Below are positions 23,800 through 33,841 of a DNA stretch of 64,000 nt, in pieces. Both the position numbers and the translations under genes were made by a program. The notes beneath the pieces were generated by a model that did not search any database, was not told where the DNA came from, and saw only the letters and a program-made list of their open reading frames with translations. The DNA comes from Jeotgalibaca caeni (GTDB lineage: Bacteria > Bacillota > Bacilli > Lactobacillales > Aerococcaceae): the NCBI RefSeq assembly GCF_028863945.1, contig NZ_JARBEA010000001.1, positions 35,080 through 99,079 of the forward strand. The letters are read 5' to 3'. How positions within the stretch are numbered: position 1 is the first letter of the stretch; every line of letters begins with the position of its first letter.

Positions 23800-25491
23800 T
23801 TAGTTTGCCTGAGATAGTTTTGGATTTAAGAATGGATAGCGGAATCCCAAAGCATGTTTGGCGATTTTAACGGCATGGTCACTCATCCGTTCCAAGTTGG
23901 AAACAATGTCAACAAACATAATTCCATCAGATGGCTGTCCAAGTCCTTGGTTCAAGCGTTCAATATACTTTGCCCGCAGATGCATTTCTAGAGAATTGAT
24001 TTCCTTTTCGCGCTTCATAACGCTGCCTGCTAACTGATAGCTGTTCGTTGTAAAGGACTTAACTGCTTCTTCAATATTTTTACCAACTAACTGGAACATC
24101 CGCACCAAATCTTCATCGTAGAAAATTTCTTGTGTCTCCGCATTCTTACCAGTCACTTTTTGTTGGCGCTTCGCAATCTGGTTTCCTTCTTCAATGTTTT
24201 TCAAAATACTCTCTGCATGATCACCGATTCGTTCCAGATACTTTGTAACGTCCATCATGATGGTATGTTCATTAGAACTGGACAAGGCTAATTCCTCGCT
24301 ACTAATCAGCATCAAGTATTGAGTCAATTTCATGTCGATATCATTAATTACTTCTTCAAGCTGAAGTGATTTTTCCATTTCTTTTACATCTTGATTCTTG
24401 AAATATTCAAATACAGATTGGTATTCTTCTAAAACTACTTCTCCCATTTCACCAATTTCTACCTTTGCTTGGTTCAAGGCCATAATCGGTGAAGTATGTA
24501 CCAAGGAAACATCTAAGCGAGAAGCATCGTAGCCAATTGTGGTCTCTTCGCCTGGAATTAGTTTTGTAACAAGAGTAGCAATTTGATTAATAAACCACAT
24601 TTGAATTAATACATTAACCACATTAAACAATCCATGAGCGAAGGCAAGCTGCATCGCTGGATTCAGTTGGAAATAATCAGATAAAGTTCTTACCATTGCG
24701 GTAAAGGGATTCAAAAGTAACATTACTAAAATCGTTCCGGTTAGATTGAAGAATACGTGGGAAGCAGAAGTACGTCTCGCTGCCAAACTTGCTCCAATCG
24801 CTGCTAAAATTGCTGTAATGGTCGTTCCGATGTTACTACCGAATAACAAAGGAAGTGCGGCTTCTAAAGTAACAGATCCGTGTGAATATAATTCTTGGAC
24901 AATCCCAATCGTTGCACTAGAACTTTGAACAATCAATGTTAATAGAGTTCCAACTGTGACACCAAGAATTGGACTAAATGACAAATCGAGCATTAGTTCA
25001 CGGAATTGAGGCAGATTTTCCAATGGAGACATTCCATTTCCCATCAGTTCCAAGCCAAAGAATAAAGCTCCAAAACCAAAAACAATTTCACCAATACTAT
25101 TTACGAAGTGTTTCTTAGAGAAAAATAACATGAACGAGCCAAGAGCCATGATTGGCAAGGCATAAGCCCCAATATCAATCCCAATAATAAATGCAGTGAT
25201 GGTTGTACCGACATTAGCACCCATTACGACTCCAATTGCTTGTTTTAACGTCATAAACCCAGCACTTACTAATCCCACTGCCAATACCGTGGTAGCGGAG
25301 CTACTCTGAATAAGGACTGTTACAACTATCCCGGCTAAAATGGCACGGAATGGAGTAGAAGTAAACTTGTTTAAAATTGAACGTAAGTTATCTCCAGCTG
25401 ACTTCTGCAACCCATCTCCCATAAATTTTAACCCGAACAGGAAAATTCCCAAACCACCAAAAAACTCGAAAAGCATTTTTTGAATATCCAC
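23800..25491 (-). CDS. Na/Pi cotransporter family protein (NptA/YjbB type) with PhoU-like tail
   Basis: A 563-residue membrane protein. The N-terminal 310 residues carry two inverted Na/Pi repeats, each with the QSSSATTV or QSSSATIG motif (about residues 60 and 190) and GANVGTT / GSNIGTT. The last 220 residues form a helical PhoU-like domain with ERIGDHAESI and ERMSDHAVKI metal-binding signatures. It probably moves phosphate with sodium; in bacteria several members act as phosphate exporters or importers and direction cannot be told here. The start is GTG 25491 because GGGAGG lies 6 bases upstream; the first in-frame start at 25545 has no site. Confidence 0.82.
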   Translation of the reverse strand: MDIQKMLFEFFGGLGIFLFGLKFMGDGLQKSAGDNLRSILNKFTSTPFRAILAGIVVTVLIQSSSATTVLAVGLVSAGFMTLKQAIGVVMGANVGTTITAFIIGIDIGAYALPIMALGSFMLFFSKKHFVNSIGEIVFGFGALFFGLELMGNGMSPLENLPQFRELMLDLSFSPILGVTVGTLLTLIVQSSSATIGIVQELYSHGSVTLEAALPLLFGSNIGTTITAILAAIGASLAARRTSASHVFFNLTGTILVMLLLNPFTAMVRTLSDYFQLNPAMQLAFAHGLFNVVNVLIQMWFINQIATLVTKLIPGEETTIGYDASRLDVSLVHTSPIMALNQAKVEIGEMGEVVLEEYQSVFEYFKNQDVKEMEKSLQLEEVINDIDMKLTQYLMLISSEELALSSSNEHTIMMDVTKYLERIGDHAESILKNIEEGNQIAKRQQKVTGKNAETQEIFYDEDLVRMFQLVGKNIEEAVKSFTTNSYQLAGSVMKREKEINSLEMHLRAKYIERLNQGLGQPSDGIMFVDIVSNLERMSDHAVKIAKHALGFRYPFLNPKLSQAN

Positions 25492-25579
25492 AACGAACCT
25501 CCCATAATTTTCAAGACATCTGTATCTTGTGTTTTTATCCGTCACTTTTCATTCTAGCGTTTTCTTTAGCTAAACAAAA

Positions 25580-25616
25580 GACCCTATGATGAAAGATGAG
25601 AACTTTTTCATCATAG
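25580..25616 (-). terminator. terminator after the yugH-like aminotransferase
   Basis: On the minus strand CTATGATGAAA pairs with TTTCATCATAG around a 10-base loop, followed by GGTCTTTTGTTT. Confidence 0.6.
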
Positions 25617-25623
25617 AGTTTCT

Positions 25624-26790
25624 TTATTTGCTACGAAGACGTTCAATAAAACGACCAACACGAATAAAGGCTTCCTTTAATTCTTCAATCGAATACGCGT
25701 AGGAAATACGGATAAAGCCCTCTCCTGATTCGCCAAATGCACTCCCTGGAACCACTGCTACCTTTTCCTCTTGTACTAATTGAGTAGCAAATTCTTCTGA
25801 AGTCAGACCGAATTCAGATATATTGGGGAAAATATAAAAGGCACCGTATGGTTCAAAGCAAGGCAATCCTAATTCACTTAACGCATTCATTAAATAACGG
25901 CGACGTTGGTTATAGCTCTCACGCATCTCGCTTACCTCGCGGTCACAATCACGAATCGCGACAATTCCTGCATATTGGCTCGCAGTTGGAGCTGCCATAA
26001 TCGCAAATTGGTGGATTTTCACCATCTGTTGCATGATTACCTTTGGACCAGCCGCATAGCCTAACCGCCAACCGGTCATAGCAAAACTCTTCGAAAAACC
26101 ATTAATGAGAATGGTTCGCTCTTTCATACCCGGTAGAGAAGCAATACTAATATGATCCTCACCATATGAAAGTTCGCTGTAAATCTCATCGCTAATGACA
26201 TATAAGTCATGCTTTTTCACAACTTCAGCGATTGCTTCCAAGTCCGCCTGCTCCATAATCGCGCCGGTCGGGTTGTTTGGATAGGACAGCATCAGAATTT
26301 TTGTTTTCGGAGTAATCGCTGCTTCCAATTCGTCCGCTTGTAGACGGAACTGATGCTTCTCTTGTAAGTTAATCGTCACCGGCACACCATCTGCCAACGC
26401 TACACAAGGCACATACGATACGTAGCAAGGCTCAGGGATAATCACTTCATCGCCTGGATCAAGCATCGCACGCAAAGCAAGATCAATCGCCTCACTGCCG
26501 CCAACCGTCACAAGGATTTCATTTTTCGCACCATAAGACAGATCATAGCGACGATACAAATAATTACTAATCTCTTGCCGCAATTCCATAAGCCCAGCAT
26601 TAGCCGTATAGAAGGTGTTCCCTTTTTGTAAGGTATACATTGCCTCGTCCCTTACAATCCACGGAGTAGCAAAATCTGGCTCCCCCACTCCTAATGAAAT
26701 CACACCAGGAATTTCATTAGCGATTTCAAAAAAACGCCGAATGCCGGAAGGTTTAATCTCTTGGACTTTTTGATTTAGTGGATTTCTCAT
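25624..26790 (-). CDS. aminotransferase, class I/II (YugH/PatA type)
   Basis: A 388-residue fold I aminotransferase, closest to the YugH/aromatic aminotransferase group. The PLP lysine is in NGFSKSFAMTGWRLGY (about residue 233), with SYPNNPTGA, SDEIYSE and the C-terminal RISYAYS motif. Its ATG overlaps the Lrp regulator stop by four bases, so the two are translated together. This yugG-yugH arrangement is common in Bacillales and Lactobacillales. It is a paralogue of the aminotransferase at 16409. Confidence 0.85.
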   Translation of the reverse strand: MRNPLNQKVQEIKPSGIRRFFEIANEIPGVISLGVGEPDFATPWIVRDEAMYTLQKGNTFYTANAGLMELRQEISNYLYRRYDLSYGAKNEILVTVGGSEAIDLALRAMLDPGDEVIIPEPCYVSYVPCVALADGVPVTINLQEKHQFRLQADELEAAITPKTKILMLSYPNNPTGAIMEQADLEAIAEVVKKHDLYVISDEIYSELSYGEDHISIASLPGMKERTILINGFSKSFAMTGWRLGYAAGPKVIMQQMVKIHQFAIMAAPTASQYAGIVAIRDCDREVSEMRESYNQRRRYLMNALSELGLPCFEPYGAFYIFPNISEFGLTSEEFATQLVQEEKVAVVPGSAFGESGEGFIRISYAYSIEELKEAFIRVGRFIERLRSK

Positions 26791-27281
26791 GGGGAAACCA
26801 CCATACGTTGGTCTTTATTTTCTTCAACAAATAAGGTTCCATGATCCTTATACCGTTTCAATATAAAGTGAGTGGCAGTAGACTGTACTTCATCAATCGT
26901 AGACAAACGATTCGCAACAAATGCGGCAATTTCTTTCATCGGAGCCTTGCGCATTTCAACTAGTAAGTCATACGCTCCTGACATCAAATAAACAGCATCC
27001 ACTTCTGGGTATTGATATACACGCTCGGCAATTTTGTCAAACCCAGAGCCGCGCTGCGGATTCACTTTCAATTCAATAACAGCCGATACCTCGTCATCTT
27101 CTGCTTTATCCCAGTTCACCAAGGTATGGTAGCCGCAAATTACTTTTTCTGCTTCCAACTGCTCAATGGTCTCTGTTACAACTTCTAGTTCCAGACCCAA
27201 CATTACGGCAATTTCTTCGTGAGTACGTTTACTATTTTTTTCAATCATTTTTAAGATTTTTTCTCTGATTTCTCTGCTCAT
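26787..27281 (-). CDS. Lrp/AsnC family regulator (YugG type)
   Basis: A 164-residue protein with an N-terminal helix-turn-helix (about residues 5-55, SREIREKILKMIEKN opening) and a C-terminal RAM/AsnC ligand domain containing EVDAVYLMSGAYDLLVEM, the amino-acid-binding loop of the family. It probably regulates its own operon with the aminotransferase in response to an amino acid. Its ribosome site is AAGGAAA upstream of ATG 27281. Confidence 0.82.
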   Translation of the reverse strand: MSREIREKILKMIEKNSKRTHEEIAVMLGLELEVVTETIEQLEAEKVICGYHTLVNWDKAEDDEVSAVIELKVNPQRGSGFDKIAERVYQYPEVDAVYLMSGAYDLLVEMRKAPMKEIAAFVANRLSTIDEVQSTATHFILKRYKDHGTLFVEENKDQRMVVSP

Positions 27282-27415
27282 CTTTTGTTTTCCTTTCTAA
27301 CACGCATTTGAAAACTAAATTATCTCTCATTTTAGCACCCGTTGTGAAAGGAAGCAATGGACCAAGCGTTAAGTTTGCTTAAAGTAGAGTGCGTTGGGAT
27401 GATAAAAAGCAAAAA

Positions 27416-27556
27416 TGGACAAGTGAAGCTTTGTTTGGAGCCCTACTTGTCCACTTTTTCAAAATTCGGACAAGTCAGCGATTTTACGCACACTCACTTG
27501 TCCAAAAAATACGATTAATGGACAAGTGAGCTAATAATTTCCTGCCCACTTGTCCA
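27416..27556. repeat. 51-bp hairpin array B (three units)
   Basis: Three hairpins of 36 bases start at 27417, 27468 and 27520 (periods 51 and 52). Arms are GGACAAGTG-like and CACTTGTCC-like; the third unit has the inner segment AATAATTTCCTG that resembles array A. Linkers are 15-16 bases and AT-rich. The array occupies the gap between the Lrp gene start and the end of the GH3 gene. The rest of 27282-27621 shows no gene. Confidence 0.85.
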
Positions 27557-27621
27557 TTTTTCAAAAACCCCCTACTTTTAGCCGCAAAAAAACTCCCCTA
27601 CCGAAATAGGGGAGGTGCTGA

Positions 27622-29382
27622 TTAGAAGCGTGTGTCTTCGAATCCGCAGAATGCATCTACTGGAGATACGCCTGTGAATTCGGAACGACCCAACATTTTC
27701 TCAATCAATGCTTTCATCGTAATCTCTTTGCTGTCGTAGGCGTTGATGTACGTTTGTACTTGCGGAACGTCAGCCAAGTGGAACGGTGCTTGTAAGGATA
27801 CGAAAATCGTTGGCACTTCATGTACGTAGAATGGAATATCTGGCGTACCTTTTTAAGCTGGCCATTGGATTCGTTGATCCGTGTTCGGATTCACAACAGC
27901 CAAGTTGATGATTAAATCATAGTTGTCTGTCAATTCAGCAATCGGACGTTTTTGTGCATACACGTTACGAAGGGCTGCTTGACGCTCTTCTGCTGGCATC
28001 TTGTTGATGCGCTCTTCGGCAGATTCCCAGATAGAAACTTCAAATCCTTCTGCTTCAAGCAATTCCTTGAATTTAGCGGATGGTTTTGTATTTTCACCGA
28101 TCATCGCTCCGAATCCACCTTTTGTTCCAGCTACGTCTACTAATAGCACACGTTTTTTGGTTTCAGGAGAGATTGGGAAGATGTTTTCGTTGTTTTTCAC
28201 CAAAGTGATTGCCTTGTCAGCAACTTCTTCTGCAATCTTCAAGTTTTCTGGCAAACCAATTTTTGCCATTGCTTCTTCTTTTGCAGGAAGAATTTCAGTT
28301 TTTTCTTTTGTATGCAAACCGAGCATAGCTTTCATACCCAAGATACGAGTCAACGCTTCAGTCAAGCGCTCTTCAGTGATGACGCCGTTCTTGTAGCCTT
28401 CCATCATCCATTGGAAATCTTCGTCTGGATCGTTGAAGAACAAGAACAAGTCAGAACCCGCTGCGATTGCTGCTGGCAGCATGTCTTTACGTTTCATAAC
28501 GGAAGTCAAAGCAACCATGTGGCTCGCGTCGGTTACAACCACACCGTTAAAGCCCATTTGTTCGCGCAATAAATCAGTTAGGATTTCTTTGCTCAAAGTA
28601 GCTGGCATGTTTGCTTCTTGAAGGGTTGCTTCTGGATTGAACTTGCGTACGTAAGAAGGCAATTCGATGTGTCCAGCCATAATCGATGGTAGACCGGCAT
28701 CGAACAATGCTCCGTATACTTTACCAAAAGACTCATCCCACTCTTCTACACTATAGTGGTTTGGAGCAGCTGATAAATGTTGATCACGCTCGTCAATTCC
28801 GTCTCCAGGGAAGTGTTTTGCAGCTGGTGCGATTCCACTTTCTTGGATACCGCGCATGTATTCTAAAGACAGTTCAATCGTTTGGTCCACATCTGCACTC
28901 CATGTACGAGTAGAGATGATTGGGTTACGCCAGTTGCGTAATAAGTCAACGATTGGAGCAAAACTCCAGTTACAACCAATTGCAGCAGCTTCAACACCAG
29001 AAACCCGACCTAATTCATATGCATACTTCGGATCATTTGTAGCAGCGACTTTGATTTCGTTTCCGATATATGTACCATCTGTACAAGCACCGTTACCGCC
29101 CATCTCTGTGTTCGCAGCGATTAGCATTGGAATCTTACTGTTCTCTTGAAGAATTTTGTTTTGTTCGTACACTTCGTCTGCTTTACCAGGATTGTAACGA
29201 ACCCCACCGATGTGGTAATTGTTCAAAACACCTGTTAAATACTCTTCGGTACGTTCAGAACCCATGTTGATAAATAACTGACCAATTTTTTCTTCATCTG
29301 TCATTTTTGCGATGGTTTCTTCAACCCACTTTACGCCATTTGCATCGAGGTTATAAGGCTTTGCTGTTAAATCTACTCTCAT
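27622..29382 (-). pseudogene. GH3 family glycosidase (NagZ-like), interrupted by an in-frame stop
   Basis: The frame from ATG 29382 (GGAGAAGAG site) runs to TAA at 27853-27855 and continues in the same frame for 77 more sense codons to 27622. The product is a GH3 enzyme of the beta-N-acetylhexosaminidase branch: KHFPGDG with the D-x-H acid/base motif (DERDQHLS) about residue 200, and VTDASHM with the nucleophile aspartate about residue 300. The part after the stop (GTPDIPFYVHEVPTIFVS onward) belongs to the same C-terminal domain and is well preserved, so the stop is recent, a sequencing error, or read through. If real, about 78 residues are lost. Own promoter; it follows the LacI gene. Confidence 0.75.
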
Positions 29383-29414
29383 TTTAAATCTCTTCTCCAT
29401 ATTGACACAATCTT

Positions 29415-29443
29415 ATTGTAATATACAATTTACCAAAGTTCAA
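29415..29443 (-). promoter_or_regulatory. promoter of the NagZ-like GH3 gene
   Basis: Minus-strand TTGAAC (29443-29438) and TACAAT (29420-29415), spacing 17, about 30 bases before the start codon. Confidence 0.65.
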
Positions 29444-29495
29444 TTTATTATGAATTGGAAAGGTTTTCCTTTGAAATTTTAAGATTCAAACGATT

Positions 29496-30452
29496 TCACA
29501 AGGAATTTCTCTTCTTCAGAGTAGTGGGAATTTGCCGATTCTTCGGTTTCTTGCCTTCAATCATTTCAATTAACGTTTCCACTGCCTTACTCCCCCATTC
29601 TTGTTCGGAGTAACTAATGGAAGACAGGGACGGAGTCACATATTCGCCAATCTCAATGTTATCAAAACCAACGAGGTATATATCTTTCCCGATTTCCACC
29701 TCTTTTTGTTGAAAATAGCGAATCATTCCCAAAGCCATTTCGTCATTGAAAGCAAAGACACCTACAGGAGTTCCATCCAGTTGCGCGTGAATCTGTTTGG
29801 CTGCTTCGTAACCTGTGTCGTAGAGAAAGTCTCCATCGATTGTTTCATAAGGCATCTTTTTTTCTTCTAATAATTCTACCGCCCCTGCATAACGCTCAAC
29901 CGAGTCAAAGTTGGCAGCTGGACCGGTAAGGAGGTACACTTTGCTGATTGGCTGCTGACATAGCGATTCTATCGCCTGCAAGGAACCTCCTCGGTTATCC
30001 AATAATACTTGCCGGACATTCGGATGTTTTATTTTCCGATCCATTATGACCATTTGTTTCCCTCTATCGGCGTAATTCAAAATCTCTTCATCTGGAAAGA
30101 AGAAATCTAAAATTAGAGCGCCGTCAACCATTCCTTGTGGCAAGAAAAGACGAGAACGATTCCCTGAACAAGTAATCAAGTCATATCCTCTTTCCTTGGC
30201 CTTTTCGAGCATAGCTTCAAGTAAATCAGCATAAAAAGTTCCCTTATAACTGGTCAAATATACACCGATTATTTCGGTACTTTTCCCTCTCAAATTCTGA
30301 CCTGCTCGATTAGGAATATAATTCATTTCATTTGCAATTGCTAGAATGCAATCTCGCGTCTGGTCGCTGACCCGGCTGCTGCCGTTCAACGCATAAGAGA
30401 CAGTCGAGATGGATACACCAGCCTTCCTTGCAATGTCTTTAATCCCTACCAC
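29496..30452 (-). CDS. LacI family regulator of the beta-glucan locus
   Basis: A 318-residue LacI/GalR repressor with the N-terminal HTH IKDIARKAGVSISTVSYALN (residues 4-23) and a periplasmic-binding-like effector domain (GIYLTSYKG-type start near residue 60, FAFNDEMALGMIRYF about residue 228). GTG start with GAGGG 7 bases upstream, 11 bases after the phosphorylase gene, so it is probably last in the operon and represses it through the palindromes TCGAAACGTTTCGA upstream of the binding protein gene. Its Listeria counterpart would be Lin1838. Confidence 0.82.
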   Translation of the reverse strand: MVGIKDIARKAGVSISTVSYALNGSSRVSDQTRDCILAIANEMNYIPNRAGQNLRGKSTEIIGVYLTSYKGTFYADLLEAMLEKAKERGYDLITCSGNRSRLFLPQGMVDGALILDFFFPDEEILNYADRGKQMVIMDRKIKHPNVRQVLLDNRGGSLQAIESLCQQPISKVYLLTGPAANFDSVERYAGAVELLEEKKMPYETIDGDFLYDTGYEAAKQIHAQLDGTPVGVFAFNDEMALGMIRYFQQKEVEIGKDIYLVGFDNIEIGEYVTPSLSSISYSEQEWGSKAVETLIEMIEGKKPKNRQIPTTLKKRNSL

Positions 30453-30463
30453 ACATACACCCT

Positions 30464-33400
30464 CTAACTTTCCTGATAAAATACTTCAATGATGGTTTCA
30501 TCTTGTAGAAGCGGCTCAATCTCCGAACGAGCAAATCGGGTTCCGCCCGTTCGATACGGATTCTCAAGCGGAGTACCACTCAGTGTTTGCCCGTTTACTT
30601 TCACCATCGGCTGTCCTTCTTCTACAAACGTATATTTAAATGTAACTGTTTTCTTCAAATATGTAAAGTCTAGTTTTAAGCCACTGTAAGACGCTGGTAA
30701 AACAGGATCCAGAACTAAGTCTTCCTCCAAGGTTGAAATCCCTAAAACATTCGTAATCAATTGGTTCAGATAAATTCCTGGACCACTTGAATAGATACGC
30801 CAACCGCCTTTCACGCTCACTGCTCCTGTCCGCAGCTGATGGAAGTTTTCTTTTGCTTCATAACGATTCTTGAAGTTTCCATCCGAACTACTGAAGTATG
30901 CATTGCTCTGACGAATCTCGGCGTTGGGTACAACGTCTTGAATCTTCACTGGATTGATGACTTCCAAACCTCGCCACACATCCTCCGTCTTCCCAAGCTT
31001 CGCCATCGCCTCAATGAAGCGGATATGGGCATGTACGTATAAGAGGCCGATTTCTCTACCAAAGTTTGCCGCTTGTTCGGCACGCTTAAAGTAGGTGCTA
31101 ACCCCACCTTGGTAGGCTGCCGGTTGATTCATTAGCCGGACACCGTCTTGACACTCCAAATGTTCCTTGATCAGTCGGTAGTGTCGGTCCGCCTGTTCTT
31201 CTGTAAAGATTCCACTGATGATTCCTCTAATCATCGGCAGCAGTCGGTAATGGATGCCTGTCCGGGTGTCAGTCGGATGGATGATGAATTCCACTTGATC
31301 CGCTTCCGGTAGATACACAAAGCCAGGAATCACTTCATCCGATAAAATATATTTGTTATAATCTGCTCTGATTTCCTCAGCCAAAACTTGCAATTCTTGG
31401 GCAGATTCTTCACTCACCTCTTTTAAGGAACGGCAAAAAGTTGTCAAGGCTTGGTACGTCAATGCAACCGTCCAACTGCTCGCCATATTTACTTTCAGTC
31501 CTTGGTCATGAGGCTGGAGCGTGTCGTCCCAATCACCGTCCCCATACGCAGATAAGTGTGTATCCCACAGAAAATGTTCTCTGATGTATGTAATTTCTTT
31601 CTGCAAATGATTCAATAAAGAGTCTTTTTGTTCAGTGAATTGCCTGGAGTCCTTACTCATATAAGGAATTTCTTCCTCTAGAATCTGGTGGTCTCCTGTA
31701 GCTTCTAAGTAGTCTGCAACCAACTTCAATGGCCATACAGTAATGTCTCCATGACTCTCATCAGCAAAAATATGACGATAACGGTCAAACATGAACCATT
31801 GCGGCCAATTGCCATCTTCAATAAACTGATGGGAGAAGATCGTTTTAATGATCTCTTTTACGACATCAAAATGCTGCATCGCTAAGAAGTATTCTGCCGG
31901 GCCTTGGCTGACATCTCTCGTACCCCAAGCGGCACCACCATATTGCTCAAGACCATGGGGAACTAAATAATGTACCAACATATTATGCGTGTACCACCCA
32001 TTCAAAACATTTAGCTTCTCCAATTCAATAGGAAGAGATGCGTCTGTTCTTAGCTCGAAACCATTCGTTAACTCAAGGAAGTACGAACGGAACTTCTCTG
32101 TTTCCTCCGCAGCCGTTGTATGCGTTTCTTCCAGTATCTCTCCTTCTACAGACCCTTGCATGGTTAATTCAAATGCATTGGTTTGTTCCAATTCGAGAAT
32201 CGCCAAGGAAGCTGACCCAGCAGTTGCACCCTCTACAAATAAATCTTCCTCTCTTAACGTTCCTGTTGTCCCTTTCACTTCCAGAACATACGTCAAGTCC
32301 GGATACATTTCTGCATTCAAGGCTTTCTTATCCGCAGAGAATTCCCATTTCTGTCCTTCTTGTTCCATATAGACAGGTAATTGATACTCTTTTTGATTCA
32401 TCACGACTTGATTGGTGATCAGATACGGATAGGCTTTTCCACTTTTTGTTTCTAGTTGCAAGCGAATTTCGCTTCGCTTCACGGAAGAAAATACCGTCAC
32501 GATAAACGTTTCTTCGTTTGTTTGGTAGAACCACTTCGCAACGTTCATGCCCATTTCGAAGGCAGATGGCATTGCTAATAGATGATATTGGTCATCCGTT
32601 TTTACGTAGATTCGTTGTCCAGAGACTTTCAGAATGTTCAAAGGGTTTCGCGTATTCGATAGCCATTTGTTCATATCGGTATTGCCAACCAGTGTTTGTG
32701 CATTGAAAACTCCGTACATCCAGGAGGTAGTCGTCATGATGGATTCGTCTGGTCGCCAGTGTCCTCCTGTAAAGAGGATATGGCCATGTGCCCGCTCCAT
32801 CCTTCTTTCCTTTTCCTTTGAAACGACATGCGTATACTCCGGAGTGAAGAAAGACATCCATTTCTCTTCGTCCTTTTCTTCCTGGAGCCGAACCGGATAC
32901 AACTGTTCCATGACTTCTTGTGAAAGGTGCTCGACTTGTAATGGTTCCCCTACTCGTGCGGTTTTCTTCCATTGTTGAACTTCTTCTGACTCACCTTTGT
33001 CTTTTCGCTGTTCAAAAGCCGCATGAATCCATTCGCTGAATTCTACCTCTTCAACCGCTAGCGGATGATGTTCTTGGAAGATTCCGTAGAAGACGATTTC
33101 TTCCTTTCCATCCAGTTCAAACGGTGTTACTTGTAGAGTCGTGTAGGCAAACTCGTACTGCAACCTTTCAGATGGCAAATTTTCTTTCCTTAGTCCGGCA
33201 GGGATATTCGTTTCTTTGTATGAAGTCCCAAAAAACTGAAAACCATCTGTCCCAAAATTGGCAATTGGAGAAAATGAACCTTGTTGAAGATAAGGATGAC
33301 GGTCCTTCGATTGGGGCATATTTTGTCGGGAACACACTACATATCCTTTTTCAGAATCCTTGAACACTTGATGGTCCACGTACTGTGCGGTGTACGCCTC

Positions 33401-33823
33401 ATTCGTTTGAACCGCACTCTCATCTGCTAAACCAATGTCTTGTCCATAAATGAGATCAACTTTCTCTTTCTTTCCTTCCAAGCTGACTTCCCAAAACCAT
33501 ACCCCATTTTCAGCTAATTGGAATGTTACCGCATAGTCCACTCCTTCAAAATTCCCTGTCCATTTTACATAGTCTTCACCTTTATAGAAGGTACTTGATG
33601 AGTGTACACCCAGCAAGGGGGTAAAGGAAATAGAGCCATCCTGCTGGAAAATTCGAAGATACAAATTGTTTAGTGCTCCGTCAAGCGGATTTCCTACTAT
33701 TTGGTTCACCATGACTGATTCTGTTCCTAATCGGTACAAGTCACCCGTCTTCAAAAATTCGGCTTTTACTTCCCCCACTTGCAACGTTATTTTTGGTATG
33801 GTTGTTTGATTAATCGCTCGCAT
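30464..33823 (-). CDS. 1,2-beta-oligoglucan phosphorylase (GH94)
   Basis: A 1119-residue GH94 enzyme expected to phosphorolyse beta-1,2-glucooligosaccharides (sophorooligosaccharides) to glucose 1-phosphate and a shorter chain. N-terminal beta-sandwich (about residues 1-330), long linker, then the (alpha/alpha)6 barrel with AWGTRDVSQGPAEY (about residue 635), the general-acid motif GDGDWDDT (about residues 763-768) and NQPAAYQGG, and a C-terminal jelly-roll. Length and neighbours match Listeria innocua Lin1839. Cellobiose phosphorylases are shorter (about 800 residues). The ATG follows AAGGAG. The assignment of linkage is from family and context. Confidence 0.78.
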   Translation of the reverse strand: MRAINQTTIPKITLQVGEVKAEFLKTGDLYRLGTESVMVNQIVGNPLDGALNNLYLRIFQQDGSISFTPLLGVHSSSTFYKGEDYVKWTGNFEGVDYAVTFQLAENGVWFWEVSLEGKKEKVDLIYGQDIGLADESAVQTNEAYTAQYVDHQVFKDSEKGYVVCSRQNMPQSKDRHPYLQQGSFSPIANFGTDGFQFFGTSYKETNIPAGLRKENLPSERLQYEFAYTTLQVTPFELDGKEEIVFYGIFQEHHPLAVEEVEFSEWIHAAFEQRKDKGESEEVQQWKKTARVGEPLQVEHLSQEVMEQLYPVRLQEEKDEEKWMSFFTPEYTHVVSKEKERRMERAHGHILFTGGHWRPDESIMTTTSWMYGVFNAQTLVGNTDMNKWLSNTRNPLNILKVSGQRIYVKTDDQYHLLAMPSAFEMGMNVAKWFYQTNEETFIVTVFSSVKRSEIRLQLETKSGKAYPYLITNQVVMNQKEYQLPVYMEQEGQKWEFSADKKALNAEMYPDLTYVLEVKGTTGTLREEDLFVEGATAGSASLAILELEQTNAFELTMQGSVEGEILEETHTTAAEETEKFRSYFLELTNGFELRTDASLPIELEKLNVLNGWYTHNMLVHYLVPHGLEQYGGAAWGTRDVSQGPAEYFLAMQHFDVVKEIIKTIFSHQFIEDGNWPQWFMFDRYRHIFADESHGDITVWPLKLVADYLEATGDHQILEEEIPYMSKDSRQFTEQKDSLLNHLQKEITYIREHFLWDTHLSAYGDGDWDDTLQPHDQGLKVNMASSWTVALTYQALTTFCRSLKEVSEESAQELQVLAEEIRADYNKYILSDEVIPGFVYLPEADQVEFIIHPTDTRTGIHYRLLPMIRGIISGIFTEEQADRHYRLIKEHLECQDGVRLMNQPAAYQGGVSTYFKRAEQAANFGREIGLLYVHAHIRFIEAMAKLGKTEDVWRGLEVINPVKIQDVVPNAEIRQSNAYFSSSDGNFKNRYEAKENFHQLRTGAVSVKGGWRIYSSGPGIYLNQLITNVLGISTLEEDLVLDPVLPASYSGLKLDFTYLKKTVTFKYTFVEEGQPMVKVNGQTLSGTPLENPYRTGGTRFARSEIEPLLQDETIIEVFYQES

Positions 33824-33841
33824 ATCTAAAAACTCCTTACT

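Noticed and set aside
32592..32972. long frames on either strand inside the GH94 and GH3 genes
   Set aside because: They lie wholly within well-supported genes, lack ribosome sites and do not resemble proteins.
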